From Streptomyces sp. NBC_01294 (GTDB lineage Bacteria; Actinomycetota; Actinomycetes; Streptomycetales; Streptomycetaceae): 64,000 nt of DNA. A program made the position numbers and the translations under genes. The notes under the pieces were generated by a model, which saw nothing but the letters and a program-made list of their open reading frames with translations, was not told the origin of the DNA and did no database searches. Location: NCBI RefSeq assembly GCF_035917235.1, contig NZ_CP108423.1, forward strand, positions 6,477,501 through 6,541,500, read 5' to 3'. This document shows, piece by piece, positions 36,552 through 46,422 of the stretch (the first letter of the stretch is position 1; each line of letters begins with the position of its first letter).

Positions 36552-37343
36552 ATGACCGACCACACCGAAGAGATCGTCTGCCGCCGCCTGGTCGGCCGCA
36601 CCGCCGTCATCACCGGAGCCGGCAGCGGCATCGGCCTCGCCACCGCCCGCCGCCTCGCGTCCGAGGGCGCCAACGTCGTCTGCGGCGACATCGACGAGAC
36701 GGCCGGCAAGGCCGCGGCGGAGGAGGTCGGCGGCACCTTCGTGAAGGTCGACGTCACCAGCCCCGAGGAGGTCGAGGCGCTCTTCAAGACGGCCTTCGAC
36801 ACCTACGGCTCCGTCGACATCGCCTTCAACAACGCCGGCATCTCGCCCCCGGACGACGACTCGATCCTCACCACCGGCCTGGAGGCCTGGAAGCGCGTCC
36901 AGGACGTCAACCTCACCTCCGTCTACCTCTGCTGCAAGGCGGCCCTGCCCTACATGCAGCGCCAGGGTCGCGGCTCCATCATCAACACCGCGTCCTTCGT
37001 GGCCATCATGGGCGCCGCCACCTCCCAGATCTCCTACACCGCCTCCAAGGGCGGCGTCCTGGCCATGTCCCGCGAGCTCGGCGTGCAGTTCGCCCGCGAG
37101 GGCATCCGCGTCAACGCGCTGTGCCCCGGCCCGGTGAACACCCCGCTGCTCCAAGAGCTGTTCGCCAAGGACCCCGAGCGCGCCGCCCGCCGCCTCGTGC
37201 ACATCCCGCTGGGCCGGTTCGCCGAGCCCACCGAGATCGCCGCCGCCGTCGCCTTCCTGGCCAGCGACGACTCCTCCTTCATCAACGCCACCGACTTCCT
37301 CGTCGACGGCGGTATCTCCGGCGCGTACGTGACCCCCCTGTAG
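36552..37343 (+). CDS. Short-chain dehydrogenase/reductase
   Basis: A 263-residue classical SDR: TGAGSGIG nucleotide-binding motif (TAVITGAGSGIGLATARRLA), CGDID for the NAD adenosine ribose, NNAGIS, catalytic Ser in NTASFVAIMG and Tyr-x3-Lys in YTASKGG, then PGPVNTP. The acidic residue after strand 2 points to NAD. ATG 36552 follows CTGAAGAAC, 5 bp after the ALDH stop. In an ethanolamine route it could oxidise the hydroxyl of gamma-glutamylethanolamide to the aldehyde used by the ALDH (inference). Confidence 0.92.
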   Translation: MTDHTEEIVCRRLVGRTAVITGAGSGIGLATARRLASEGANVVCGDIDETAGKAAAEEVGGTFVKVDVTSPEEVEALFKTAFDTYGSVDIAFNNAGISPPDDDSILTTGLEAWKRVQDVNLTSVYLCCKAALPYMQRQGRGSIINTASFVAIMGAATSQISYTASKGGVLAMSRELGVQFAREGIRVNALCPGPVNTPLLQELFAKDPERAARRLVHIPLGRFAEPTEIAAAVAFLASDDSSFINATDFLVDGGISGAYVTPL

Positions 37344-37375
37344 GTCCCGTCCGTACGCGAGCAGCAGGGCACGCC

Positions 37376-37412
37376 AGCCGGGCGCCGCAAGGTGCCCGGC
37401 TGTTCCTTTCCC
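37376..37412 (+). terminator. Intrinsic terminator after the glnA4 operon
   Basis: AGCCGGGC (37376-37383) pairs with GCCCGGCT (37394-37401), followed by GTTCCTTTCCC. It lies 33 bp after the SDR stop and directly before the ribosome-binding site of the HAD gene. Confidence 0.75.
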
Positions 37413-37430
37413 CCTCCCCGAAGGAGCAGC

Positions 37431-38723
<1,293 letters not shown>

Positions 38724-38752
38724 CCTGCCGCAGCGAAGGCCGGACTACCGGA

Positions 38753-39955
38753 CTAGACGAACGTGCGGCCCTCGCCCCGGTACGTCGGGGCGGTGGCCGT
38801 CACCCGGTCGCCCTCCACCATGTGCAGCGTGTCGAAGCGCTCGCACAGCTCGCCCGCCTTCGCGTGGCGGAACCACACCCGGTCGCCGATCAGCAGATCG
38901 TCGGCCGGGGCGCCCAGCAGCGGAGTCTGCACCTCCCCGGCGCCCTCCTGAGGGTCGTAGCGCAGCCCCTGGGGGAGGTACGGCACCGGCAGGCGGTCGG
39001 CGCCCGCCGCGCCGGAGGCCGGGTAGCCGCCCCCGAGCACGGTCACCACGCCCACGCCCGGCCTGCGCACCACCGGCTGGGCGAACAGGGCGGCCGGACG
39101 CCCGCTGAAGGAGGTGTAGTTGTCGAAGAGCCGCGGCACGTACAGCCCCGACCCGGCGGCGATCTCCGTCACCGCGTCCTCGGCGGCGGTCTGCTGCACG
39201 CTGCCGGTCCCGCCGCCGTTGACGAACTCCAGGTCCGGCACGACGGCCCGCACGGCCCGCACCACCTCGGCCCGCCGCGCCGCCAGCTCCCTGCGGGCCG
39301 CGCCCTGCATCAGCCGGATGGCCCGGGAGCGCACGGGGCGGCCCGCCAGCGCGTCCCCGACCCCGGCGACGTGCCCCTCGTACGCCATCAGCCCCACCAC
39401 CCGGAACCCGGGCCGGGAGGCGACCGTACGGGCCAGGCCGGCCAGCTGCGCGGGCTCGCGCAGCGGCGAGCGCCGGGCCCCGACCCGTACCCGGCCGCCG
39501 AACAGGTGCAGGGCGGTGTCCAGTTCCAGGCAGACCCGGATCTCCTCGGTACCCCCGTCCCGGGCCCGGTCCATCAGCTCCAGCTGCGCGGGATCGTCCA
39601 CCATCACCGTGACGGCGCCGGCCAGTTTGGCGTCGTTCGCCAGCTCGCCGAACCCGCCGCGGTCGGCGGAGGGATAGGCGAGGAGCACGTCCTCGAAACC
39701 GGACCGGGCCAGCCAGAGCGACTCGGCGAGGGTGTACGACATGATCCCGGCGAACCCGGGCCGGGCCAGGACCCGTTCGAGCAGCGCCCGGCACCGCACC
39801 GACTTGCTGGCGACGCGGACCGGCTTCCCGCCGGCCCGGCGCACGAGGTCGTCGGCGTTGGCGTCGAAGGCGTCGAGGTCCACGATGGCCAGCGGCGCGT
39901 CCAGGTGCGCGGTCGCCCGGTCGTACCGGGCGCGGTCGGCGGCGGGGGAGTTCAT
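38753..39955 (-). CDS. PLP-dependent alanine racemase-fold enzyme (amino acid deaminase/D-threonine aldolase-like)
   Basis: A 400-residue fold-type III PLP protein. The N-terminal barrel carries the PLP lysine region (VRVASKSVRCRALLERVL) and LAIVDLDAFDANADDLVRR; ELDTALHLFGG and VVGLMAYEGHVAG lie in the barrel, and FVNGGGTGSV contributes phosphate binding. A C-terminal beta domain holds WFRHAKAGELCERFDTLHMV, where the His resembles the metal ligands of D-threonine aldolases. ATG 39955 is used. It is convergent with the HAD gene and divergent from the gene at 40144. The substrate is not predictable. Confidence 0.88.
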   Translation of the reverse strand: MNSPAADRARYDRATAHLDAPLAIVDLDAFDANADDLVRRAGGKPVRVASKSVRCRALLERVLARPGFAGIMSYTLAESLWLARSGFEDVLLAYPSADRGGFGELANDAKLAGAVTVMVDDPAQLELMDRARDGGTEEIRVCLELDTALHLFGGRVRVGARRSPLREPAQLAGLARTVASRPGFRVVGLMAYEGHVAGVGDALAGRPVRSRAIRLMQGAARRELAARRAEVVRAVRAVVPDLEFVNGGGTGSVQQTAAEDAVTEIAAGSGLYVPRLFDNYTSFSGRPAALFAQPVVRRPGVGVVTVLGGGYPASGAAGADRLPVPYLPQGLRYDPQEGAGEVQTPLLGAPADDLLIGDRVWFRHAKAGELCERFDTLHMVEGDRVTATAPTYRGEGRTFV

Positions 39956-40143
39956 GGGCGGCAGCTTGCCAGAGGTCTCTACCGGTGGGTAGGGGTGCGC
40001 GGCGGGCACCGCGCACCCGTGCCGGCGCCCGCGCCCGCCCCGGCACCCCGCCGGGGACCGGCGCACGGCCCCGCGGAGCCCCTGCCGGGGACCCCGTAGA
40101 GTACGGACAGGCAGCCGTACGGAACGGGGGGCGGAGCCGCCGG

Positions 40144-40947
40144 ATGACCACGACGACACCGCGGACCACGATCCAGGGCGAGCCCGATCCCTGGTCCCCG
40201 CCGCCCCAGCCCGCGCACGCGCCGCCGCGCCGCCACCCCGCACGCGTCACCGCCGCCGCGCTCTGCGTCCTCCTCGGGGGCGGCCTCGTCGGCGGAGCCG
40301 CCGTCACCACCTGGGCCGACCACCGCGCCGCCAACCGCCCGCTGCCCTCCGACGCCGCCTACCGCAAGGCCGAGTCGCTCTGGCGGGCCGCGCCCGTCGA
40401 CAGCCTCCTGCCGCCCGTGCTGACCGGCCCCTCGGCCGGCCCCGGCGGCGCCGACCGGACCTGGACCCGCATCGCGCTCGCACCCGACGCCGACTGTCCG
40501 GCCGCCCTCGCCGCCGACTGGCAGACCCTGCTGGCCGACGCCGGCTGCACCCGCGTGCTCCGCGCCACCTACACCGACGCCACCCGCAGTTCCCTGATCA
40601 CCGTCGGGCTGGTCTTCACCCCCGCCGACGCCCCCACGATGAGCGCCCTGACCGGCCGGCTCACCGCCCCGCTCGCGTACGGATTCACCGACGGCCAGCG
40701 GGCCGCCTGGGCCGCGTCCGTACTCGACGAGGCCCCCGTCGTCGTCTACACCGTCTCCTCCTTCGCCGACGGCCGCCCCCTGGACGCGCCCCGCCCCGCC
40801 GAGGACCTGATGAAGAAGGACGCCACGGGAGCCGTCGCCCAGGCGGGCCTCGGCCACGAGGCCAAGGCCCTCGCCGACCGCATCGGGCAGGGCGTGGCCG
40901 CCCTCGCCGCCCCGCCCGTCACGCCCGCCCCGGAGGCCACCCGATGA
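40144..40947 (+). CDS. Hypothetical single-pass membrane protein paired with the mycosin-like protease
   Basis: A 267-residue protein: a Thr/Pro-rich N-terminus, one membrane span at about residues 34-56 (VTAAALCVLLGGGLVGGAAV), and an extracytoplasmic domain with a Cys pair about 18 residues apart (DADCPAALAADWQ ... ADAGCTRVLRA). No family recognised. TAGAGT (40097-40102) upstream may be its -10 box. The stop overlaps the protease start in ATGA, so the two are translationally coupled and probably work together at the cell surface. The 188-bp gap before it is GC-rich with no other feature. Confidence 0.78.
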   Translation: MTTTTPRTTIQGEPDPWSPPPQPAHAPPRRHPARVTAAALCVLLGGGLVGGAAVTTWADHRAANRPLPSDAAYRKAESLWRAAPVDSLLPPVLTGPSAGPGGADRTWTRIALAPDADCPAALAADWQTLLADAGCTRVLRATYTDATRSSLITVGLVFTPADAPTMSALTGRLTAPLAYGFTDGQRAAWAASVLDEAPVVVYTVSSFADGRPLDAPRPAEDLMKKDATGAVAQAGLGHEAKALADRIGQGVAALAAPPVTPAPEATR

Positions 40948-42167
40948 ACCTCCGACGGGTGCTCGGGCAGCTGGCCGCCGCCCTGACGGCCGCCACCCTG
41001 TTCACGACCGCCACCGCCTCCCCGGCCGCCGCCGACACCGTCCGCGACCGCCAGTGGGGCCTGCTGGCGCTGCGCGCCGAAGAGGCCTGGGGCACCACCC
41101 GGGGCGACGGGGTGACCGTGGCCGTCCTCGACACCGGGGTCGACGACTCCCACCCCGACCTCGCCGGGCAGGTCCTCGACGGCACCGACCTCATCGGCAT
41201 GGGCGCCGGTCGCGGCGACCGCGCCTGGGCCCGCCACGGCACGGCCATGGCCGGCATCATCGCCGGGCACGGCCACGGACCCAGCCGCGGACAGGGCGTC
41301 CTCGGCATCGCCCCGCAGGCGCGGATCCTGCCGGTCCGGGTGATCCTCGAGGAGGGCGACCCGGGCCGCGCCCAGGCCCGCGACAGCAAGGGCGGCGCCC
41401 TCGCCGAGGGCATCCGCTGGGCCGCGGACCACGGCGCCGACGTGATCAACATGTCCCTCGGCGACGACAGCGACTCCGCCCACCACGAGGCGGGCGAGGA
41501 CGAGGCCGTCCAGTACGCCCTCGGCAAGGGCGTGGTCGTCGTCGCCTCCGCGGGCAACGGCGGCGAGACGGGCGACCGCGTCTCCTACCCCGCGGCCTAC
41601 CCGGGGGTCATCGCCGTCACCGCCGTCGACCGCCGCGGCAAGAAGGCGAAGTTCTCCACCCGCAACTGGTACGCCACCGTCAGCGCCCCGGGCGTCGACG
41701 TCGTCATCGCCGACCCCGACCGCTCCTACTACGAGGGCTGGGGCACGAGCGCCGCCGCGGCCTTCGTCTCGGGCGCCGTGGCCCTCGTCAAGGCCGCGCA
41801 CCCGGACCTGTCCCCGGCCCAGATCAAGAAACTGCTGGAGGACACCGCCTCCAACGCCCCGGCCGGCGGCCGCGACGACGCCCGCGGACACGGGATGGTG
41901 GACCCCGCCGCCGCCCTCCAGGTCGCGCAGGCGATGCGGCCGGAGGCCTCGGTGCCCGCGCCCGCCGCGGCCGGGCGCACGTACTTCGGCCCCGGCCCCG
42001 AACCGGTCCGCCCGCCCGAGCGCGGCGCCCGGCTGGGCGCGCCGGCGGCCGCGGCCGCAGGGGCCGTGCTGCTCGTGGTGGCCGGCGTACTGGCCCGGCG
42101 GCCGCGGCGGGGCACCCGGGGCCGGGACCGCCCACCCCTCACGGCGCCGTCGGGCCCGGCACAGTAG
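40944..42167 (+). CDS. Membrane-anchored subtilisin-family serine protease (mycosin-like)
   Basis: A 407-residue S8 protease. The signal peptide is residues 1-30. The catalytic triad is Asp63 (VAVLDTGVD), His98 (RHGTAMAG) and Ser269 (GTSAAAAF), with the oxyanion Asn205 (ASAGNGG). The C-terminus has one membrane span (APAAAAAGAVLLVVAGVLA) and a basic cytoplasmic tail, the layout of MycP proteases of type VII secretion. No ESX genes (EccC, EsxA-like) are in the window, so it is an orphan. It begins in the ATGA overlap with the membrane protein upstream. Confidence 0.92.
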   Translation: MNLRRVLGQLAAALTAATLFTTATASPAAADTVRDRQWGLLALRAEEAWGTTRGDGVTVAVLDTGVDDSHPDLAGQVLDGTDLIGMGAGRGDRAWARHGTAMAGIIAGHGHGPSRGQGVLGIAPQARILPVRVILEEGDPGRAQARDSKGGALAEGIRWAADHGADVINMSLGDDSDSAHHEAGEDEAVQYALGKGVVVVASAGNGGETGDRVSYPAAYPGVIAVTAVDRRGKKAKFSTRNWYATVSAPGVDVVIADPDRSYYEGWGTSAAAAFVSGAVALVKAAHPDLSPAQIKKLLEDTASNAPAGGRDDARGHGMVDPAAALQVAQAMRPEASVPAPAAAGRTYFGPGPEPVRPPERGARLGAPAAAAAGAVLLVVAGVLARRPRRGTRGRDRPPLTAPSGPAQ

Positions 42168-42182
42168 GGTCGGGTAACTGTG
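42165..42182 (+). promoter_or_regulatory. Possible leaderless promoter for the SseB-type gene
   Basis: TAGGGT (42165-42170), a near-consensus -10 box, lies 9 nt before GTG 42180 and overlaps the end of the protease gene. No Shine-Dalgarno separates them. Confidence 0.4.
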
Positions 42183-42929
42183 GCGAACATGGCGAACAAG
42201 AACATTCCCGACCCGGGCTTCTCCGACGACGACGGCTCGGCCGATCCCCGGCTGACCGCGGCCCTGGCCGTCTGGGCCGCGGACCGGACGCAGGAACCGC
42301 AGGTGCTGGCGGCGCTCAAGGACGCCCGGCTGCTGGTCCCGGTCGTCGCCGTCCTCGGCGAGGTGGAGACCGACCCGGAGACGGGCCTCAAGCGCGAGAA
42401 GACCAGCGACATGGCCGTCCCCACCCTGCGCGCGGGGGACCGGCGGGCCCTGCCCGCCTTCACCTCGATCGCCTCGCTCGCGCTCTGGGATCCCGCGGCC
42501 CGGCCGGTGGCGGTCCCGCTGCACCAGGCCCTGGCGGCCGCCGCGCACGAGAAGGCCGACACGGTGGTCCTGGACCTGGCCGGCCCCGTCGCCTACCAGC
42601 TGACCGGCTCCGCGCTGCTCGCGCTCGCCGAGGGCCGTACGGACGCGGACCCGCTGGCCGATCCCGCCGTACGGGAGGCCGTACGGGCCGCCGTGTCGGC
42701 GGAGCCGGCCGTGCTCCGCGCCCACCTCGGACCGGGCGGCGCGGGCGCCGACGGCACCCTCGCGATCGTGCTGGCCGCCGACGCGCACGCCCCCGCCGCG
42801 GCCCGTCGCGTCGCCGAGGCCCTGGCGGCGGACACCATCCTGCGGGCCCGGCTGGTGCGCGGCCTGGACCTGGCGCTTCTGCCGTCGGACGCTCCCGCTC
42901 CGCCCGGCGAGCCGCTGTTCGCCCGCTGA
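42180..42929 (+). CDS. SseB-family protein
   Basis: A 249-residue soluble protein with the SseB N-terminal domain: LTAALAVWAADRTQEPQVLA, LKDARLLVPVVAVLGEVETD, then ALPAFTSIASLALWDP. The domain name comes from an E. coli protein once linked to sulfurtransferase activity; its biochemical role in actinobacteria is unknown. GTG 42180 is used, with a second possible start at ATG 42189. It lies 12 bp after the protease gene but has its own -10-like box. A perfect long inverted repeat follows at 42963. Confidence 0.85.
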   Translation: MANMANKNIPDPGFSDDDGSADPRLTAALAVWAADRTQEPQVLAALKDARLLVPVVAVLGEVETDPETGLKREKTSDMAVPTLRAGDRRALPAFTSIASLALWDPAARPVAVPLHQALAAAAHEKADTVVLDLAGPVAYQLTGSALLALAEGRTDADPLADPAVREAVRAAVSAEPAVLRAHLGPGGAGADGTLAIVLAADAHAPAAARRVAEALAADTILRARLVRGLDLALLPSDAPAPPGEPLFAR

Positions 42930-42962
42930 ACGGCCGAACCCGCCGACGGACGAAGTGAAGGA

Positions 42963-43034
42963 ACGCACACGAAGAGGAGAGGCGGATCACACCGTGACGT
43001 TCCGGTGTGATCCGCCTCTCCTCTTCGTGTGCGT
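42963..43034. terminator. Perfect 32-bp inverted repeat between convergent genes
   Basis: The left arm 42963-42994 and right arm 43003-43034 are exact reverse complements (32 of 32) around the 8-nt loop TGACGTTC. The arms begin ACGCACACGAAGAGGAGAGG and are unusually purine-rich on one strand. It separates the convergent SseB and DUF1844 genes, so it would work as a bidirectional terminator, though there is no U-tract and the length exceeds what termination needs. Confidence 0.85.
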
Positions 43035-43047
43035 GGAGCCGTGATGC

Positions 43048-43082
43048 GTGCGGTGCGGTGCGGTGCGGTGCGGTGCGGTGCG
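43048..43082. repeat. Microsatellite (GTGCG) x 7
   Basis: Seven perfect 5-bp units, flanked on the left by GTGATGC and on the right by GGACGGG. It lies between the 32-bp inverted repeat and the DUF1844 stop. The unit is not a multiple of three, but it is intergenic. Confidence 0.95.
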
Positions 43083-43091
43083 GGACGGGAC

Positions 43092-43469
43092 TCAGGCGAA
43101 GACGGGACCCGTGAACTTCTCGCCCGGCCCCTGGCCCGGCTCGTCCGGGACGATGGAGGCCTCGCGGAAGGCCAGCTGGAGCGACTTCAGGCCGTCGCGC
43201 AGCGGGGCGGCGTGGAAGGAGCTGATCTCGGTGGCGCTCGCGGTGACCAGGCCGGCGAGGGCCGTGATGAGCTTGCGGGCCTCGTCGAGGTCCTTGTGCT
43301 CCGAGTCCGGCTTGTCCAGGCCCAGGTTGACCGCCGCGGCGCTCAGCAGGTGCACGGCCACCGTGGTGATCACCTCGACGGCGGGCACGTCCGCGATGTC
43401 GCGGGTCATGGCGTCGTAGTCGGGGGAGGCGTCGGCAGCGGGGTCGGTGGAGGGGGTCGCGTCAGTCAT
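43092..43469 (-). CDS. DUF1844-family protein
   Basis: A 125-residue soluble protein with the DUF1844 pattern: [47 protein letters not shown], and [19 protein letters not shown]-terminal Asp/Pro-rich tail. ATG 43469 is used. The function is unknown; the gene is a steady neighbour of infC in actinobacteria as I recall, and it is divergent from infC here across the 351-bp leader. Confidence 0.85.
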   Translation of the reverse strand: MTDATPSTDPAADASPDYDAMTRDIADVPAVEVITTVAVHLLSAAAVNLGLDKPDSEHKDLDEARKLITALAGLVTASATEISSFHAAPLRDGLKSLQLAFREASIVPDEPGQGPGEKFTGPVFA

Positions 43470-43512
43470 GCGCACCACGATAGGCCGTGCGGCGGGCTTG
43501 CAACGCGGGTGC

Positions 43513-43553
43513 TAGTATGTACATCGACCGGCCGGACACTGTTGTGCCCGGCC
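43513..43553 (+). promoter_or_regulatory. Probable infC promoter and 5' hairpin of the leader
   Basis: TAGTAT (43513-43518) is a good -10 box, though no matching -35 is seen. Starting 12 bp later, GGCCGGACAC (43530-43539) pairs with GTGCCCGGCC (43544-43553) with one mismatch, giving a stable stem at the very 5' end of the predicted transcript. Confidence 0.5.
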
Positions 43554-43622
43554 CACAAGTGGAGGCTCCGTTCTCCCACCCGACCACCCTCCGGGGCGGC
43601 GGGTCATCCGGTCAGGCGGCAT

Positions 43623-43735
43623 CCATCGTTCCGTACGGACGATGGAAAGCGGCCCGAGTCTGCGCCCCGCGGTTCGCACGCGGCGGTGCTCCGGTTGTTT
43701 TGGAGCCCCTGCCTGTGCCCGGCGGGGCTTTTTTC
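43623..43735 (+). promoter_or_regulatory. infC operon leader: attenuator with competing antiterminator
   Basis: AGCCCC (43704-43709) pairs with GGGGCT (43724-43729), which runs into a T-tract (43729-43734). This is a textbook intrinsic terminator 86 bp before the infC start, so it lies in its own leader. Just upstream GCTCC (43688-43692) can instead pair with GGAGC (43702-43706), which uses the terminator's 5' arm, giving mutually exclusive structures. A further stem (CCATCGT 43623-43629 with ACGATGG 43639-43645) precedes them. Control of infC-rpmI-rplT by L20-dependent attenuation is known in Bacillus subtilis; the ligand here is not shown. Confidence 0.7.
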
Positions 43736-43820
43736 ATTCTCCCGCTGTGGTCGGTCTGACGGAAATTACACGTCAGCGGCTGTCTGCCAGGCAGTCGTGT
43801 GGTGCTACCGAGGAGGATCC

Positions 43821-44531
43821 ATCAGCACCGAGCCCCGCATCAACGACCGGATTCGCGTTCCCGAGGTACGGCTTGTCGGTCCCAGCGGCGAGCAGGTCGG
43901 CATTGTGCCGCTTGCCAAGGCGCTCGAGCTCGCGCAGGAGTACGACCTCGACCTGGTCGAGGTCGCGGCGTCCGCACGCCCGCCGGTCTGCAAGCTCATG
44001 GACTACGGCAAGTTCAAGTACGAGTCGGCCATGAAGGCCCGTGAGGCGCGCAAGAACCAGGCGCACACGGTCATCAAGGAAATGAAGCTCCGGCCGAAGA
44101 TCGACCCGCACGACTATGACACCAAGAAGGGTCACGTCGTTCGGTTCCTCAAGCAGGGCGACAAGGTCAAGATCACGATCATGTTCCGTGGTCGCGAGCA
44201 GTCCAGGCCGGAACTCGGCTTCCGACTGCTGCAGCGTCTCGCTTCGGACGTCGAGGACCTCGGGTTCATCGAGTCGAACCCGAAGCAGGACGGCCGAAAC
44301 ATGATCATGGTCCTCGGTCCGCACAAGAAGAAGACCGAGGCGATGGCCGAAGCCCGCGAGGCGCAGGCCGCCCGCAAGGCGGAGCGCCAGGGTGTCGCCC
44401 ACACCGACGACGAGGCTCCTTCGCAGGACGCCGCAGTCGAGGTCGATGACACCACCGAGGTCGCCTCTGCCGAGGTCACCGAGGCCCCCGCCGATGAGGC
44501 GAAGGCCGACGAGACGGACGCCGAGGCCTGA
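43821..44531 (+). CDS. infC: Translation initiation factor IF-3, apparent AUC start
   Basis: IF-3 binds the 30S subunit, prevents subunit joining and rejects non-canonical start codons. The 236-residue protein has the N-domain ([20 protein letters not shown]), the linker helix ([20 protein letters not shown]) and the C-domain ([33 protein letters not shown]), then an acidic Ala/Glu-rich tail found in Streptomyces. The homologous N-terminus begins at ATC 43821, 4 nt after AGGAGG (43811-43816). No ATG, GTG or TTG lies at that point; the nearest in-frame candidate, GTG 43797, is upstream of the ribosome-binding site. An AUU start in E. coli and AUC in Myxococcus serve IF-3 autoregulation. Confidence 0.93.
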   Translation: MSTEPRINDRIRVPEVRLVGPSGEQVGIVPLAKALELAQEYDLDLVEVAASARPPVCKLMDYGKFKYESAMKAREARKNQAHTVIKEMKLRPKIDPHDYDTKKGHVVRFLKQGDKVKITIMFRGREQSRPELGFRLLQRLASDVEDLGFIESNPKQDGRNMIMVLGPHKKKTEAMAEAREAQAARKAERQGVAHTDDEAPSQDAAVEVDDTTEVASAEVTEAPADEAKADETDAEA

Positions 44532-44635
44532 TCCCGAGGCAGCCCGTCTCGGATCACCGACACAACATGACGCTCCCGTAAGCCGGTCCCGTACCGGACC
44601 GGTGGGAGCGCCACCGACGAGGAGATAACGGCGCT

Positions 44636-44830
44636 ATGCCGAAGAACAAGACGCACAGCGGTTCCAAGAAGCGCTTCAAGATCACCGGCTCCGGCAAGGT
44701 GCTCCGTGAGCGCGCCGGCAAGCGCCACCTGCTCGAGCACAAGTCGTCCCGTGTCACCCGCCGCCTGACCGGCACCGCGGAGATGGCCCCCGGCGACGCC
44801 GCGAAGATCAAGAAGCTTCTCGGCAAGTGA
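44636..44830 (+). CDS. rpmI: 50S ribosomal protein L35
   Basis: A 64-residue basic protein, full length for L35 ([20 protein letters not shown] ... [20 protein letters not shown]). It binds 23S rRNA in the large subunit. ATG 44636 follows GAGGAGATAACGGCGCT. It lies 104 bp after infC and 101 bp before rplT, the standard infC-rpmI-rplT order. The infC-rpmI gap contains a small hairpin around GGTCCCGTACCGGACC-like sequence but no U-tract, so read-through is expected. Confidence 0.98.
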   Translation: MPKNKTHSGSKKRFKITGSGKVLRERAGKRHLLEHKSSRVTRRLTGTAEMAPGDAAKIKKLLGK

Positions 44831-44931
44831 CGTCCTCCGCTCCCCTTCCGGGAGCGGGACGTCAAGACCGGGACCCCATCGAATTCGGGCCGTGTGAAGA
44901 CACCCACGGCCCCGCTACAAGGAGTTAAAAA

Positions 44932-45318
44932 GTGGCACGCGTCAAGCGGGCAGTAAACGCCCACAAGAAGCGCCGGGCGATCCTCGAGGCGGCCTCCGGC
45001 TACCGCGGTCAGCGTTCGCGCCTGTACCGCAAGGCCAAGGAGCAGGTCACCCACTCGCTGGTCTACAACTTCAACGACCGCAAGAAGCGCAAGGGCGACT
45101 TCCGTCAGCTGTGGATCCAGCGCATCAACGCCGCTGCCCGCCAGAACGGCATGACGTACAACCGCCTCATCCAGGGTCTGAAGGCCGCCAACATCGAGGT
45201 GGACCGCAAGATCCTCGCGGAGCTGGCCGTCAACGACGCCAACGCGTTCGCCGCGCTCGTCGAGGTCGCGCAGAAGGCGCTTCCGGCCGACGTCAACGCC
45301 CCCAAGGCCGCTGCGTAA
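44932..45318 (+). CDS. rplT: 50S ribosomal protein L20
   Basis: A 128-residue primary 23S rRNA-binding protein needed early in 50S assembly. The family core is complete ([59 protein letters not shown]). GTG 44932 follows AAGGAG. It ends the infC-rpmI-rplT operon at the strong terminator at 45350. In other bacteria L20 represses its own operon by binding the leader, which makes it the natural candidate ligand for the attenuator upstream of infC here. Confidence 0.98.
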   Translation: MARVKRAVNAHKKRRAILEAASGYRGQRSRLYRKAKEQVTHSLVYNFNDRKKRKGDFRQLWIQRINAAARQNGMTYNRLIQGLKAANIEVDRKILAELAVNDANAFAALVEVAQKALPADVNAPKAAA

Positions 45319-45349
45319 GGCCTGGCCGGCCGCGTAAGCGGTCGGCACC

Positions 45350-45392
45350 CTCGGACCCGCAGGCGATTCGCCTGCGGGTCCGAGTGCTTTCC
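45350..45392 (+). terminator. Intrinsic terminator after rplT
   Basis: CTCGGACCCGCAGGCGA (45350-45366) pairs with TCGCCTGCGGGTCCGAG (45368-45384), giving a 15- to 16-bp stem with a tight loop, followed by TGCTTTCCCC. The remaining sequence to 45497 is C-rich with no gene. Confidence 0.85.
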
Positions 45393-45497
45393 CCGCACCG
45401 CAGGGGCGCCCGCACGGCCCGCGCTCCGCGCTGTGCGCACCGCCCGCACCGCCCGCGCCCCGCGTGCCCCGCACCCCGAGAGAGAACCGCAGAGACC

Positions 45498-46367
<870 letters not shown>

Positions 46368-46422
46368 TAATGTGGCGGCCCGGGGGCCCACTGCGCTACT
46401 CGGAGATGTGGGGTACGGGGAC

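Noticed and set aside
40944..42167. Part of a type VII secretion locus
   Set aside because: Only the mycosin-like protease fits; there are no EccB, EccC, EccD or WXG100 genes within the window.
43797..43820. GTG 43797 as the infC start
   Set aside because: It precedes the AGGAGG site and adds eight residues not expected in IF-3; no Shine-Dalgarno stands before it.
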